A stretch of DNA of 64,000 nucleotides from Chromatiaceae bacterium (GTDB lineage: Bacteria > Pseudomonadota > Gammaproteobacteria > Chromatiales > Chromatiaceae), in assembly GCA_013426805.1 (NCBI GenBank), contig JACDZG010000003.1, positions 1 through 64,000 on the forward strand, written 5' to 3'. The notes below the pieces were generated by a model, which made no database searches, was not told the origin of the DNA, and saw only the letters and a list, made by a program, of their open reading frames with translations. The position numbers and the translations under genes were made by a program. How positions within the stretch are numbered: position 1 is the stretch's first letter; each line of letters opens with the position of its first letter. Below, piece by piece: positions 37,601-46,064 of the stretch.

Positions 37601-38786
37601 CAGGTGCCGCACCCTCGGGCACCAGCGCCGGGTCATTCCCGCTCTGGTAAAGCTGCGGGATGATCCAGTCCTGAAGCTCAACCGTTCCCGCATCCGGCCC
37701 CAGCGCCAGCCAACGCCGGCGCTCCGCATACAGCGCACCGCGCGCCGCATGCACCGACTCGCCGACCGTGCCCCCGCTCGCCAATGCCCGATAAAACCGC
37801 TCGCTGACGATCCGGGCAGCGGCCACGTGCACCGAATGCGAATAGGCGATGACGCTGCCGACCCCGCTGCGCAGCAGCGTCGGGGCGAGTGCACCGAAGA
37901 CCGGACGGTCCGAGACCTGGGCGCCGCGGCACGCCTCCAGCATGACCACGGGTACCTGGAACCGACTCAAGAGTCCACCGAATTCGCGGCCATCGATGAG
38001 TTCGGTTTTGTCCTTGTGATTCTCGAAGCACAGAACCCCGACCGCGGTCTCGGGGTAATACTGGCCGTGACCGTCGAAATGGACGATATGGTAAGGCGCC
38101 CCGTGCTCGCTGGCGCCCGCCAGACGGCGTCCCAGTTCGGAGAAAGTCGGCGGCTCGCAGAAATCGACCGCAACCGCGGGCGGATTGGACCGCATGAGCC
38201 CGGACAAGGCATCCAGCGTCGGCCGGACGCTGGTGCGCGGGTCGATAAAGTCCGTGTCTTTGGGGCGGCTGACGATCACGAGCAGCCGGAGCGGCAGCTC
38301 GATCCGCGGCGCGGCGGCGGTTGCGGGTCCGTCTTCCGGGAGACGTCGCCGCAGGGTCAGCCCGCGTAGCGCGAGCGATCCGCGCGGGTCGCGAAGTATT
38401 TCCCAGGGGCGGATCAGGAAGGCCGGGATGTCGCTGGCGAGTGTCAACAGCACACGCTGACCCTGGTCGAGCCGGTCGCGAATGTCGGCATAGACCGCAT
38501 TCCGGTGGTCGCCGGGGAAGATCGCTTGCCCGAGCGCGAGGCCCCAATCGGCCAGTCGTTGCTCCAGGGAGCGGGCGCGCGCCCGGTCGCCCGCGCCGGG
38601 GAACTCGATATAGCGCTCCAGATACCAGGCCAGTTCGTCCAGGTCGGCCTTGGCCAGCGGCAGTGGGAGCGGAAAGGGGTCGCCATGGTCCCAGTCGGCG
38701 GTCAACAGGTCACTGTCGCGGCGCACGGTGAGGATATGTTCCAGCGGGCTGGGGCGGGCTCTGGTGTCCTCTGGCTGCTCGGGCAT
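34668..38786 (-). CDS. CHAT-STAND NTPase-TPR protein
   Basis: A 1372-residue three-part protein. The CHAT protease domain is N-terminal (about 170-370) with His240 in HFDGHGQYY and Cys286 in LEACRGAQ. A STAND-type NTPase follows, starting PLDRFHGRDREL, with the P-loop FGGMGKTAL (Lys456), a Walker B-like LTLLVWDNYE and the sensor LLVTCRPQ; then a winged-helix-like part (about 690-790). Residues 830-1220 are TPR repeats. This is the layout of a signal-gated switch: TPR sensing, nucleotide-driven oligomerisation, protease activation. Between Walker B and the sensor lies a 25-residue Gly/Ser/Thr stretch encoded by an inserted palindrome (37062-37130), kept in frame. The gene probably starts an operon with the S8 and CHAT genes. 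Confidence 0.88.
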   Translation of the reverse strand: MPEQPEDTRARPSPLEHILTVRRDSDLLTADWDHGDPFPLPLPLAKADLDELAWYLERYIEFPGAGDRARARSLEQRLADWGLALGQAIFPGDHRNAVYADIRDRLDQGQRVLLTLASDIPAFLIRPWEILRDPRGSLALRGLTLRRRLPEDGPATAAAPRIELPLRLLVIVSRPKDTDFIDPRTSVRPTLDALSGLMRSNPPAVAVDFCEPPTFSELGRRLAGASEHGAPYHIVHFDGHGQYYPETAVGVLCFENHKDKTELIDGREFGGLLSRFQVPVVMLEACRGAQVSDRPVFGALAPTLLRSGVGSVIAYSHSVHVAAARIVSERFYRALASGGTVGESVHAARGALYAERRRWLALGPDAGTVELQDWIIPQLYQSGNDPALVPEGAAPGLAVPDGRSIEIQRGEEIQIPGFPPAPLDRFHGRDRELWILEHALRRPAAVLIHAFGGMGKTALTREAAHWWVRTGRFEHAIFHSFEQGAGAEAVVRLIGESLGGEGFLHLSPDAQWARAVRLFRESLTLLVWDNYESVLPAFSRPAGSVAPAASALVGSAVRTESGTDGTGEGPHSGPYEPFDDGARAELERLYRELTEGQPRGRLLVTCRPQETGLAGIRAIRLDGLARPDALHLLRGIVEREHIDLERPGWERAEIDALLDRLEDHPLSIELVAPHLKTLKPATIRVELAERIAQFEDPSRPEGRNRSLLASLDFSRRHLSAKARAALDWLGWFEGGMFEAFLLDFSQIPESDWSAIRAELTATALLRVEDLPWINTPYLKLPPIRAYAASPVDRGDGERVGRFVSVYLEVSYRIHEALRGSQPAVGMALMGLEQSNLRRAMGYAFDSGQHREGGLLAGTLAIYLEQTGLLRERNRLVDWVRRRVPEDRLDAAACAAILDHAWSLVIEGHAHEALHALLDLERRLSAPELDHGNRALHLAMVRCYRGRILLHTGHPDSGLEPLEQSIAAFRAVGADQRGNLSVALGSLANALTVLGRYDQAMAAADEGLTINRALGRDREVAVGLAQFAAILLTTGHYTEAEDRYREALEAAERVGDLGLQGALLQHLGSLQQDTGRTAESVETLHKALRSFHQSGNRDGEMKTCDWLGSAERELGRLDPAEAWYSKSLALAEALGDRSQIAVTRHNLGLLLQNRAESILTSAPRSISADAERERLLAAAVTEIESSLAIEREMGNRLGAASSHIQLGILHRLCGDLERAETESLRSLEIFEPLNHPDLWKVYSNLSNIAVARGDAPRAADWHSKRDAKLAELKRLAAGPDLEAHSSDASDRAVMKTPATLAQSVYQSRIQRRPPEPDIAEALAQLANSTPPFGHFGAFLQAIARFDDPPPPPGLPEPLAQLAADLLDALARGP
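37062..37130. repeat. Palindromic element inserted in frame in the NTPase gene
   Basis: Perfect 21-base arms (GTAGGGTCCGCTGTGCGGACC and its complement) with a 27-base loop. A near-identical half element occurs at 60913 between genes. Inside the CHAT-STAND gene it encodes a low-complexity segment (GSAVRTESGTDGTGEGPHSG) and does not shift the frame. Confidence 0.92.
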
Positions 38787-38944
38787 GGATGCTCCGTGGG
38801 CTGGGCTCGCTCATGGAAGACTGCCTTGGGGGCCGAAATCCTGATGCGCTATGGGGGGAAAATAGCAGGTTTCGGGGGACCGGGGACCACCGGTTGTGCA
38901 GCCCTGAATCATAACCCAGTCGCCGGCTGACATCGGGCGTCGTC

Positions 38945-38974
38945 GGCGCCGGTTGGCGCCGGTTGGCGCCGGCG
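38945..38974. repeat. 10-base tandem repeat GGCGCCGGTT, about three copies
   Basis: Two exact copies and a third with two changes at its end. Each contains the palindrome GGCGCC. Confidence 0.8.
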
Positions 38975-39190
38975 TTGGCTGTTGCGGGGTGGGTCTGGCC
39001 TAACCAGGGGGGCAACGGGACGCCCTGGCGGGTGCCGGGAGAGTGGTTGAACCAGTCCTCGCGCCGGAGTCACGGTCGCCAGGCAAGCGGTTCCCGGCAC
39101 CGGTGGTCGCCGGTGGGGCCGGGTCCGCCGTCCTACCCGGCGGCGATTGTTCGGATGGCGGCGAACGCGGCCGTGATCATCGTTCCGGTC

Positions 39191-39221
39191 GTAGGGTGGA
39201 CAAGCGATAGCGCAGTCCACC
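39191..39221. repeat. Palindromic element (GTAGGGTGGAC class)
   Basis: GTGGAC and GTCCAC flank AAGCGATAGCGCA. It is closely related to the element at 18962. Confidence 0.75.
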
Positions 39222-39286
39222 GAATCCCGCGGCCGGAACCGTGATCAAGGCCCGACCGCAGGGCATTTGTTCAGTTCAACTCCTTG

Positions 39287-39424
39287 TCAGACCAGTTGTT
39301 TATCATCGGCTTGCGGTGCGCCCTCACAGACCGGTGCCTGCGCGCCGCCGGCTGCCGCTACGCTTGGGGCGACCTCTTCGGCCCGCCCACGGATGCCGCG
39401 TCGCTTGGCCTTCGCCTGACCCAT
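39287..39424 (-). CDS. Possible small protein downstream of the ZntB-like gene
   Basis: A 45-codon frame starting MGQAKAKRRGIRGRAEEVA, basic at the start and Ala-rich later. It begins 17 bases after the transporter stop, so it could be co-transcribed. The start MGQAK is seen in several small bacterial proteins of unknown role, but the ribosome site is poor and no family is recognised. Confidence 0.3.
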   Translation of the reverse strand: MGQAKAKRRGIRGRAEEVAPSVAAAGGAQAPVCEGAPQADDKQLV

Positions 39425-39441
39425 TGGCCGAGGGCGACGCG

Positions 39442-40362
39442 CTAGTAACGCAAACGCCTGCGCAGGATCACCCAGGCCAGCAGGGCGATCAGAATCGACA
39501 GCCCACTGACGATCCAGAAACCCCAGGGATTGTGCTCCTCCGGGATCCCGGCGACATTCATCCCGAGCAGGCCGGACATGAAGGTCAGCGGCAGAAACAC
39601 CGTCGCCACGATCGTCAGATTGAGGCTGGCGCGGGTCATGGTCGTCGCCCGTTGCGCATCGATATGGTCCTCCAGCATCTGAATACGGACACGGCAATCC
39701 TCCAGGCTTGCCAGATACCGGGTCACGTGATTGGCCGATCGGACCAGTGTCTCGCGATCATCGGCATCGAGAGGCAGGGCCGGGTCGGTCGCCAGCGGCG
39801 CCAGGATCTGCTGAACCGAGGTCAACTGGCGACGGGTGCGAAAGAGCCGGCGCCGCAGCGCGATCATGGTGTCGGGCGCGGGGTCGCAGCCACGGTCCAG
39901 GAGCGCGTCCTCGGTCGCGTCCGTATCCTGGGTGAGGTCGAAGATGGTGATCTCCATGCGCTTGGTCATCGCGGAGACCATGAAAGCCAGAAAGTCCACC
40001 GGTGTGACGAGATCCCGGCCGGAGCGCAATGACCGCCGCAACTCGGCGACCGCCGCCACTTCGCCCAACCGAACCGTGAGCACCTGGGACTTGCCGATCA
40101 GCAATTTCAGATCAGTGAGTTGGTCGATCAGGTCCGCCTCGGCGATCGCCCTCGCCTTGAGACCCAGAAACAAGCCGTCGACCAGATGTTCGCGTCGACT
40201 GAAGCGCACCGGTTCGAGCAGTAATGCCCGGGTTTGCTCATCGAGGTCCGGGCAATCAGTCAGCCAGGCGTGCTCCGCCGCGTCGGCAAGATCGATATCG
40301 ATCCATCGCATCTGCGGGCGATCCGGGGCGTCTGCATCACCAAACTGGGTCACGATCGGCAT
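39442..40362 (-). CDS. CorA-family divalent cation transporter, ZntB-like
   Basis: A 306-residue protein: a soluble alpha/beta region, a long helix (RRRLFRTRRQLTSVQQILAPL) and two C-terminal membrane helices. The signature GMN lies in SGLLGMNVAGIP between them. CorA-type proteins form pentameric channels for Mg, Co or Ni; ZntB members carry zinc. The short loop NVAGIPEEHNPWGF and overall length fit ZntB better than CorA, but the ion cannot be decided from sequence. The gene lies downstream of nothing obvious on the minus strand, 163 bases from the MscK gene's stop. Confidence 0.85.
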   Translation of the reverse strand: MPIVTQFGDADAPDRPQMRWIDIDLADAAEHAWLTDCPDLDEQTRALLLEPVRFSRREHLVDGLFLGLKARAIAEADLIDQLTDLKLLIGKSQVLTVRLGEVAAVAELRRSLRSGRDLVTPVDFLAFMVSAMTKRMEITIFDLTQDTDATEDALLDRGCDPAPDTMIALRRRLFRTRRQLTSVQQILAPLATDPALPLDADDRETLVRSANHVTRYLASLEDCRVRIQMLEDHIDAQRATTMTRASLNLTIVATVFLPLTFMSGLLGMNVAGIPEEHNPWGFWIVSGLSILIALLAWVILRRRLRY

Positions 40363-40477
40363 TGCACTGATACCTGAATAGCTCCGGGTGTACGGCGGCG
40401 CGCCAAGTCTAGGTGATTGTCGGAAAATCCTGCACCTGCCTTGACCGCGTTATAGCCTTCGGACGTGATTACCGGAC

Positions 40478-40506
40478 GTAGGGGCGGGTTTCAAACCCGC
40501 CCCTAC
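40478..40506. repeat. Perfect palindrome (GTAGGGGCGGGTT class)
   Basis: Thirteen-base arms with a three-base loop, between the transporter start and the MscK stop codon. It could also act as a hairpin at the 3' end of the MscK transcript, but it lacks a T run. Confidence 0.88.
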
Positions 40507-40525
40507 ACGAAAGTCTGTCTGGATA

Positions 40526-43141
40526 TCAGGTGCGAACGCTATTCTCGGGCGTTTTCTCATCGGCCAGCAGCCGCACCTCGCGTTGGGGAAAGGGAAAGCT
40601 CAGGCCGGCGGCATAGACCGCGTCATAAACGGCCCCCGCGAGTCCGCTGCGGATGCCGGACGCGGCGTCATAGTCGGCCCAGACCCGCAGTTCGAAGTTG
40701 ATCGTGCTGTCGCCGTAGCCGAGGAAGAGACAGCGCGGCGGCGGCTCCGGCAGGACCCCGGGATGGTCGCGCGCGACGCCTTCCAGCAGTGTGATCACCT
40801 GGGCCGGGGCCGTCCCGTAAGCGAGCCCCACCGGGAGGTCCAGCCGCCGCTGCTGATCGCTCAGGGTCCAGTTGGTGACCTGGTTGGAGGTCAACTCGGA
40901 GTTCGGAATGATGACCTCCGCCCCCTGCAAGGTGCGCACCACGCTGGCGCGGATGCCGATGCGGCGTATGCGTCCCTGCAGGTCCCCGACCTGGACCGCA
41001 TCCCCCACATGAATGGGCTGCTCGAACAGCAGGATGAGCCCGGCGAGAAAGTTCTGTACTACATTCTGAAGTCCAAAGCCGACGCCCACCCCCAGGGCTC
41101 CGGCGAACACCGTCACCTGAGTGAGCGTGATCCCCAGAAAACCGAGCGCGAGGAAAAACGCTGCAATACCGATCGTATATTGGATCAGGCTCGATGCCGC
41201 ATAGGAGACACCGGTCGTGATCCCGGCCCGGGGATAGACCTCCTCTTCGAGGACGAACCGCAGCACGGCGGACACCAGATAAGCGACCCACAGGGTCAGG
41301 CCGAAGGCCAGCACATCCCCGGCGGAGGTACTGAATGCACCCAGGGTCAGGCGGACCGCCAGGGCTTGCTGAACCAACGTCAGGGTCGGCTGCCAGAGAC
41401 CCAGATAGTCCAGGTAACGGAAACACCAGGCCAGCACCGCGAGCCACAGGAACCAGCGCTGGAACCGGCGCAGCAGCCACTCCTGATGATTGGCGACCAG
41501 CCGCAGCCGCTGCAGCGGCCAGGTCCGCAATGCAAACGCGAGTATGGCGACGCTCACCTCAACCGCCGCAAAGATCCAGAGCGCGTCCGCGGCCCCGACC
41601 AGGACGGCCGGGGTCGTCAGCCGGGCGAGTTCCAACCGGCCGAGCAGGCTGGCGACCAGCCCGATGATCAACAGGACCAGGACGACCCCGGTCAGTGGCC
41701 GCCAGGCCCAATGCCGATCCGGTTGCGCGGCCGCGGTCACACCGCCCGCGGACTTCAGTTGCATGAACAGCGGCAGCACCACACCAATCGCGACCAGCGA
41801 CTCACCGAAAATCATCGCCTGGCCGACCAGCGGCGGGACACCCCCAAAGGCATGGTGGACGCTATCCAAGGCAAAGAGCAGGCCCAGCGTATAGAGGGTC
41901 GGACGCAGCGACCGGTCCACCCGCGGGCGCACCAGAACGATCATCGGGACCAGCGCCAAGGCCCCCAGCAATTCCTTGACGCGCAGCGGGGTCGGCGACC
42001 ATAGGGTCGTGGCGGCGATCAGTGCGATCAGTGCCGCGGCGGCGACTGGTCGGTCGAAGACGATGCTGATCCGGGTCAGGTCCTCGCCTGCCGCGGCCCA
42101 GTGCGGCAAGCGGCGGCGCGCCGCCAGCAAGGCCGTCAGCACGACGACAAAGAGCCCCAGATGGAACGGCAGATGGGTGGCCGGATTGGTCAGGTAGGTG
42201 CTGAGGTCGGCTTGGTAGGCCGCGGCGACCTGGCGCGCTCGCACCTGCATCACCGCCAACCCCCGGCGCCAGAGGTCAGACTCCCACAGCGGGGGGCTGG
42301 TGCGCGCCAGGAGGCCGCCCGCGGTCCCCTGCTGCACCTCTTGGATGCGCGTCCGGACGGTCTCGCAGCGGGCGACTTCCCGTGCAATCGCCCCCTGGAG
42401 AGCGAGCGCCTCGTCGCGTCGAGCCCGATCGACTGGTTCTGCCGCCGCGAGCTGCGCCAGCGTCTCGTCGATCTGGCTGAGCACCGGCGCCGGGACGCCG
42501 GCTGCTGCCGCGGCCTCCCGGGTCAGGGTCCAGGTCTCACGCAAGGCCGCGAGTTGGGTCAGCGTCTCCTGGAGCCGCGTGACCCGGGCGGTGAGGGTCT
42601 CCAGCCAGGCGTTCAGCGCGAGTTGACGACTGGACCAGAGTTGATCGGTCCCCTGCAGTGCCTCGAGCGACGGCTGCTCCTGCAACATGCTCAGGGTCCG
42701 CTCGAGATCCGCCGCGAACTCGGCGCTCACCTTGGGCAGGACGTCGCCGATGGACTCGACCGCGCCGCTCGGCACCCGCTGCGCTGAAAAGGCCCGCAGC
42801 AGATGCGCCGCTTCCGCGAGCGATGGTGCAATCCGTTCGATCGGGATGGGGGCGGGTTGCACCGACGACGGGGCCGCTGCAGCAGGCGGCGGCTGGGTGG
42901 TCGTCACTTGAGGGAGAGACTCACCCGCCCAGACCCGCGCGGACATCGACCAGGCGCAGATCAGCAGCCAGCCGAGCGTCAGCGCGAGCCGCCGCAAGCC
43001 GGCCGCGCAGCGCCGCGGCGGGTCGGACAGCCGCCCGGCCCAGGCCGGCGAGACCGCGATCGGGTCCGGGCCACACCTGGGTCCGGCGGACCGGCGCACG
43101 ATCAAGCGTGTTGGCTGCATCTGCCGTATCCGGTGAAGCAT
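40526..43141 (-). CDS. MscK/KefA-type mechanosensitive channel
   Basis: A protein of about 871 residues. After a signal-like start comes a periplasmic coiled-coil region (about 80-290: ETLTQLAALRETWTL, EVARCETVRTRIQEV). Several membrane helices follow, then the conserved MscS core: GALGVGVGFGLQNVVQNFLAGLILLFEQPIHVGD-type pore helix and beta domain, with NSELTSNQVTNWT. MscS-type channels open under membrane tension and release solutes on osmotic downshock; the MscK form is larger and ion-regulated. The start is uncertain: ATGs at 43141 and 43120 are both plausible and neither has a strong ribosome site. The osmoprotective glucan synthase elsewhere in the window is functionally related. Confidence 0.86.
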   Translation of the reverse strand: MLHRIRQMQPTRLIVRRSAGPRCGPDPIAVSPAWAGRLSDPPRRCAAGLRRLALTLGWLLICAWSMSARVWAGESLPQVTTTQPPPAAAAPSSVQPAPIPIERIAPSLAEAAHLLRAFSAQRVPSGAVESIGDVLPKVSAEFAADLERTLSMLQEQPSLEALQGTDQLWSSRQLALNAWLETLTARVTRLQETLTQLAALRETWTLTREAAAAAGVPAPVLSQIDETLAQLAAAEPVDRARRDEALALQGAIAREVARCETVRTRIQEVQQGTAGGLLARTSPPLWESDLWRRGLAVMQVRARQVAAAYQADLSTYLTNPATHLPFHLGLFVVVLTALLAARRRLPHWAAAGEDLTRISIVFDRPVAAAALIALIAATTLWSPTPLRVKELLGALALVPMIVLVRPRVDRSLRPTLYTLGLLFALDSVHHAFGGVPPLVGQAMIFGESLVAIGVVLPLFMQLKSAGGVTAAAQPDRHWAWRPLTGVVLVLLIIGLVASLLGRLELARLTTPAVLVGAADALWIFAAVEVSVAILAFALRTWPLQRLRLVANHQEWLLRRFQRWFLWLAVLAWCFRYLDYLGLWQPTLTLVQQALAVRLTLGAFSTSAGDVLAFGLTLWVAYLVSAVLRFVLEEEVYPRAGITTGVSYAASSLIQYTIGIAAFFLALGFLGITLTQVTVFAGALGVGVGFGLQNVVQNFLAGLILLFEQPIHVGDAVQVGDLQGRIRRIGIRASVVRTLQGAEVIIPNSELTSNQVTNWTLSDQQRRLDLPVGLAYGTAPAQVITLLEGVARDHPGVLPEPPPRCLFLGYGDSTINFELRVWADYDAASGIRSGLAGAVYDAVYAAGLSFPFPQREVRLLADEKTPENSVRT

Positions 43142-43178
43142 AAGGACCGTGGAAGGACGAGGCGACGCACGTAGACGA

Positions 43179-43766
43179 TCAGCGAGGTGCGGCCTCCAGC
43201 GACCGCACGGCCTCGGCAATGTCCCGGCTCAAGAGCGCCACCGCCCGACTGTGGGCCGCCGCAACGGCCGGGTAGCCCGACTCACGCAGTGGCTCACGGA
43301 CCCGCGTTCGCCCGGTCAGAGACTTGCCGTCCGCGGTCCGGCGCACCACCCACACCGCCTCGAAGACGACCGCTTCGCTCGGGGTCGAGTCGAGCCGCTG
43401 CACCTCGATCAGCGCGCGGTATTGGACGTCCGCGGTCGCCGTCTGGGCCGCCTGAGTGACCCGATCAGTCCCCAGCATGAGCACCAGATTCTCCGCCACC
43501 GCGCGCGCGATCTCGCTCTTGAGCGGCGAGGCCCAGCGGTTGAACTCGTCGATGCGCACCTGGTTGGGGCCGTCGGCAAGGACCATCTCCGGACGATCGA
43601 CCGACGCGGGGACGGACACCGGACCCACGGACACCGACCGGCCGGACGGGGGCGCCGCCGGCGCGCTCGCCGCGCTCAGGGTATAGAAACGCGCCGGCGG
43701 CGAGGCGCAGCCGGCCGCGAGTAACGCAATCAGTCCGGCGCTGACCAGGGCGGATGGGCGGGGCAT
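43179..43766 (-). CDS. pqiC: PqiC-type outer-membrane lipoprotein (DUF330)
   Basis: A 195-residue lipoprotein with the lipobox LLAAGC (Cys20), then FYTLS and the DUF330 core (VSVGPVSVPASVDRPEMV, DEFNRWASPLKSEIARAVAENL). PqiC forms a ring in the outer membrane that docks the PqiB needle and so helps lipid traffic between membranes. The start codon overlaps the pqiB stop (TGATG), so the two are coupled. Confidence 0.92.
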   Translation of the reverse strand: MPRPSALVSAGLIALLAAGCASPPARFYTLSAASAPAAPPSGRSVSVGPVSVPASVDRPEMVLADGPNQVRIDEFNRWASPLKSEIARAVAENLVLMLGTDRVTQAAQTATADVQYRALIEVQRLDSTPSEAVVFEAVWVVRRTADGKSLTGRTRVREPLRESGYPAVAAAHSRAVALLSRDIAEAVRSLEAAPR

Positions 43767-45463
43767 CAGGGACTCTTCTCGGTCTTGCCGCGGATCAGGG
43801 AGGCGGGCTGGCGCTCCAGATAGTCGCTGAGCCCCCGCACGGCCCGCGCCGCCCCGGCGATCTCTTCCAGGGCATTGCGCAGTTGGAGCTGGCCTGGGGC
43901 ATCCTCCCCCAGGAGGGTGGCATCCGTGCTGTTGATCAGGCGATCGGCCGAGTCCAGGGCGCGCCGCAGGTCCGCGACCGTCGACACCAGTTCGGGCGTC
44001 AGCCCGGTGTCGATGCGATTGACCGCCTTGTTGACGTCCTTGAGGGTCTTGTCGAGTGACTCGATCACCTTCTTGAGATCGGCACCGATCGCCTTGAACG
44101 GCAGCGCGTCGATCTTGGCGAGGATCGCCGTCACCTTCGCCTCCAGGTCCGGCACGGTACTCGGCACCGTGGGGATCGCCGGCGTTGCTTGGGTCCAGTC
44201 GACGTCCGGCTTGCCGGCCTCCGGAAAGAAGTCGAGTGCGACGAACAACTGACCCGTGAGCAGGCTGCCGCTGCGCAGTTGGGCGCGCAGCCCCCGTTCC
44301 TCGACCAACCGCTTGAAGAGTGCATGGGTGGCCTGCTCGCTCTGCGCGATGGCCTGGACAGTGGCCGACTGTTGTGTCTGCAGGCGGGCGACGATGCGCT
44401 CCGGATAGGCGACGACCTCCACCCGCCCGCGCACCGCCAGCTTCACCGGGTCCAGGTCGACACCGACCTGAGTGACCTCACCGGCCGGCAAACCGAGCAG
44501 CGTGAGTGGGGCACCGGCGGACAACCCGCGCAATGACTCGCTGAAATAGAACACATAGTGTCTGGCGATGGTGTCCGGCTGCTTCAGCGCCGTGGTCCGG
44601 TCGGCATAGAGGGGGAAGGTGCTGTCCGCGGGGGCGGGTTCGCTCGTGGCGGCGAAGCTGGGAGACTCGAACGCGATGCCGCCGATCAGCAGCGCCACCA
44701 GCGATTGGGTGCGCAGATCAAAACCGTCGGCGCCCAGCGAGAGGTCGACACCGCCGGCATTCCAGAACCGCGTATCGGTGCCGACGAACCGATCGTAGGG
44801 GGCGTTGACGAAGACCTGGATGCGGACGGACTGCCCGTCGTCGGCAAGTGCATAGGCGATCACCTGGCCGACCTGAAGACGGCGAAAATACAGCGGCGAC
44901 CCGACCCCCACTGAGCCCATATCGTCGGCCTTGAGCTGGAACTGCCGACCCGGCTGATCGATGGTCACGGCCGGCGGCACCTCCAGCCCGACGAAGCGGC
45001 GCCCCGCCCGCTGCGAATGGCCCTGCTCGAAGCCGATGTAGTTACCCGCCAGCAGGGTACCCAGGCCCGAAACCCCGCTCAGTGTCACCCGCGGCGCGAC
45101 CACCCAGAAATTGGCGTCTTCGACCATGAGCCCTTCCGCGTGCTTGTCGATCCTGGCGGTGACCATGACCTTGGAGTACTCCTGATAGAGCTCCACCGCC
45201 GTGACCTGACCGATCTGCACATCCTTATATTTGATGAAGGTCTTGCCGGCCTCCACGCCCTCCGCCGTGCTGAAGACGATGGTGATGGTCGGCCCCTGAT
45301 GCATGATGCGGTTGACCGCAATCCCGATCGCCACCACGGCGGCGATCAGCGGGATGAGCCAGATCGCCGAGATCCGCCGCCGTGGCGGCGTCAGGGTGGC
45401 GCGGGGCAGCGTGTTGCGGTCGATCGGGTCAGGCAATGTCAGGCTCCGTCGTGGTAGCGGCAT
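43766..45463 (-). CDS. pqiB: PqiB-type MCE protein
   Basis: A 565-residue protein with one N-terminal membrane helix (ISAIWLIPLIAAVVAIGIAV) and three MCE/MlaD domains: the first around KTFIKYKDVQIGQVTAVEL, the second around GSPLYFRRLQVGQVIAY, the third around GAPLTLLGLPAGEVTQVGV. A C-terminal helical region follows (KVIESLDKTLKDVNKAVNRID). Hexamers of this type form a periplasm-spanning tube for lipids. The start overlaps the upstream pqiA part by 35 bases. Length and domain count match PqiB of enterobacteria. Confidence 0.94.
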   Translation of the reverse strand: MPLPRRSLTLPDPIDRNTLPRATLTPPRRRISAIWLIPLIAAVVAIGIAVNRIMHQGPTITIVFSTAEGVEAGKTFIKYKDVQIGQVTAVELYQEYSKVMVTARIDKHAEGLMVEDANFWVVAPRVTLSGVSGLGTLLAGNYIGFEQGHSQRAGRRFVGLEVPPAVTIDQPGRQFQLKADDMGSVGVGSPLYFRRLQVGQVIAYALADDGQSVRIQVFVNAPYDRFVGTDTRFWNAGGVDLSLGADGFDLRTQSLVALLIGGIAFESPSFAATSEPAPADSTFPLYADRTTALKQPDTIARHYVFYFSESLRGLSAGAPLTLLGLPAGEVTQVGVDLDPVKLAVRGRVEVVAYPERIVARLQTQQSATVQAIAQSEQATHALFKRLVEERGLRAQLRSGSLLTGQLFVALDFFPEAGKPDVDWTQATPAIPTVPSTVPDLEAKVTAILAKIDALPFKAIGADLKKVIESLDKTLKDVNKAVNRIDTGLTPELVSTVADLRRALDSADRLINSTDATLLGEDAPGQLQLRNALEEIAGAARAVRGLSDYLERQPASLIRGKTEKSP

Positions 45464-46064
45464 CCCAGATCAGCCGGGGATCGAAAGACGCGGCGGCGAT
45501 CATCGTCAGCACCACCACCGCCGCGAAAAAGACCACTCCCGCGCCAGGCTGCACCGACATCAGCGGCGAGAGCTGCACCAGCGCGACAGTGAAGGTATCG
45601 ACGAACACATCGAGCATCGACCAGCGGCCGATGAACTCGACCAGATGATAGAGCCGGGTCCGCTCCCGGTTGCCCGCAATCGAGCCGCGCTGCACCGTGA
45701 TCAGCAGATAGACGAGCGCCAACAGCTTGCCGAGCGGCACCATCACACTCGCGATTAGCACGATGAGTGCCAGCGGCCAGGAACCGGAGGTGTAAAGGAA
45801 CACGACCCCGCCCATGATGGTGTCGTATTCGGTCGACCCGAGCGTGGTGGTGCCGAGCACCGGCAGCAGGTTGGCCGGGATGTAGCAAATGGCCGCGGCG
45901 ATGACGAGCGCCCAGGTGGTCTCGAGTGACCCCCGGCGACGCGATGCCAGCCGCGCGCCACACCGCGGGCAATGACCGGGCGCGACGCCGCTCGCCTGCT
46001 GCGCGAGCAGGCCGCAGGTCCCGCAGGACACCAGTCCGGCCCGCGCGGCCGTGGTCGGGGTCAT
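45429..46064 (-). CDS. pqiA: PqiA, second half as a separate protein
   Basis: A 211-residue membrane protein with two CxxC pairs near the N-terminus (VSCGTCG and GHCPRCG, a zinc-ribbon-like pattern) and four hydrophobic helices (WALVIAAAICYIPANLLPVL and others). It matches the C-terminal half of E. coli PqiA. The ATG overlaps the stop of the first-half gene (ATGA). The two proteins together equal one PqiA, the inner-membrane partner of PqiB. Confidence 0.9.
   Translation of the reverse strand: MTPTTAARAGLVSCGTCGLLAQQASGVAPGHCPRCGARLASRRRGSLETTWALVIAAAICYIPANLLPVLGTTTLGSTEYDTIMGGVVFLYTSGSWPLALIVLIASVMVPLGKLLALVYLLITVQRGSIAGNRERTRLYHLVEFIGRWSMLDVFVDTFTVALVQLSPLMSVQPGAGVVFFAAVVVLTMIAAASFDPRLIWDAATTTEPDIA

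Larger units (their letters stand above)
38787..39286. other. Gap without a recognised gene, containing two repeats
   Basis: No coding-like frame was seen. The gap holds a 10-base tandem repeat (38945-38974) and a palindromic element (39191-39221). The promoter of the CHAT-STAND operon probably lies at its left end (38790-38900), but no clear -35/-10 pair was recognised. Confidence 0.5.

Noticed and set aside
36636..38369. 577-codon plus-strand frame opposite the CHAT-STAND gene
   Set aside because: Antisense to the P-loop and CHAT motifs; no independent coding evidence.
26225..38786. Bacterial gasdermin operon
   Set aside because: No small hydrophobic gasdermin-like protein was found in any gap or frame next to the proteases.
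39442..40362. Magnesium transporter CorA proper
   Set aside because: The membrane-loop context and length fit ZntB-like members at least as well; ion specificity is left open.
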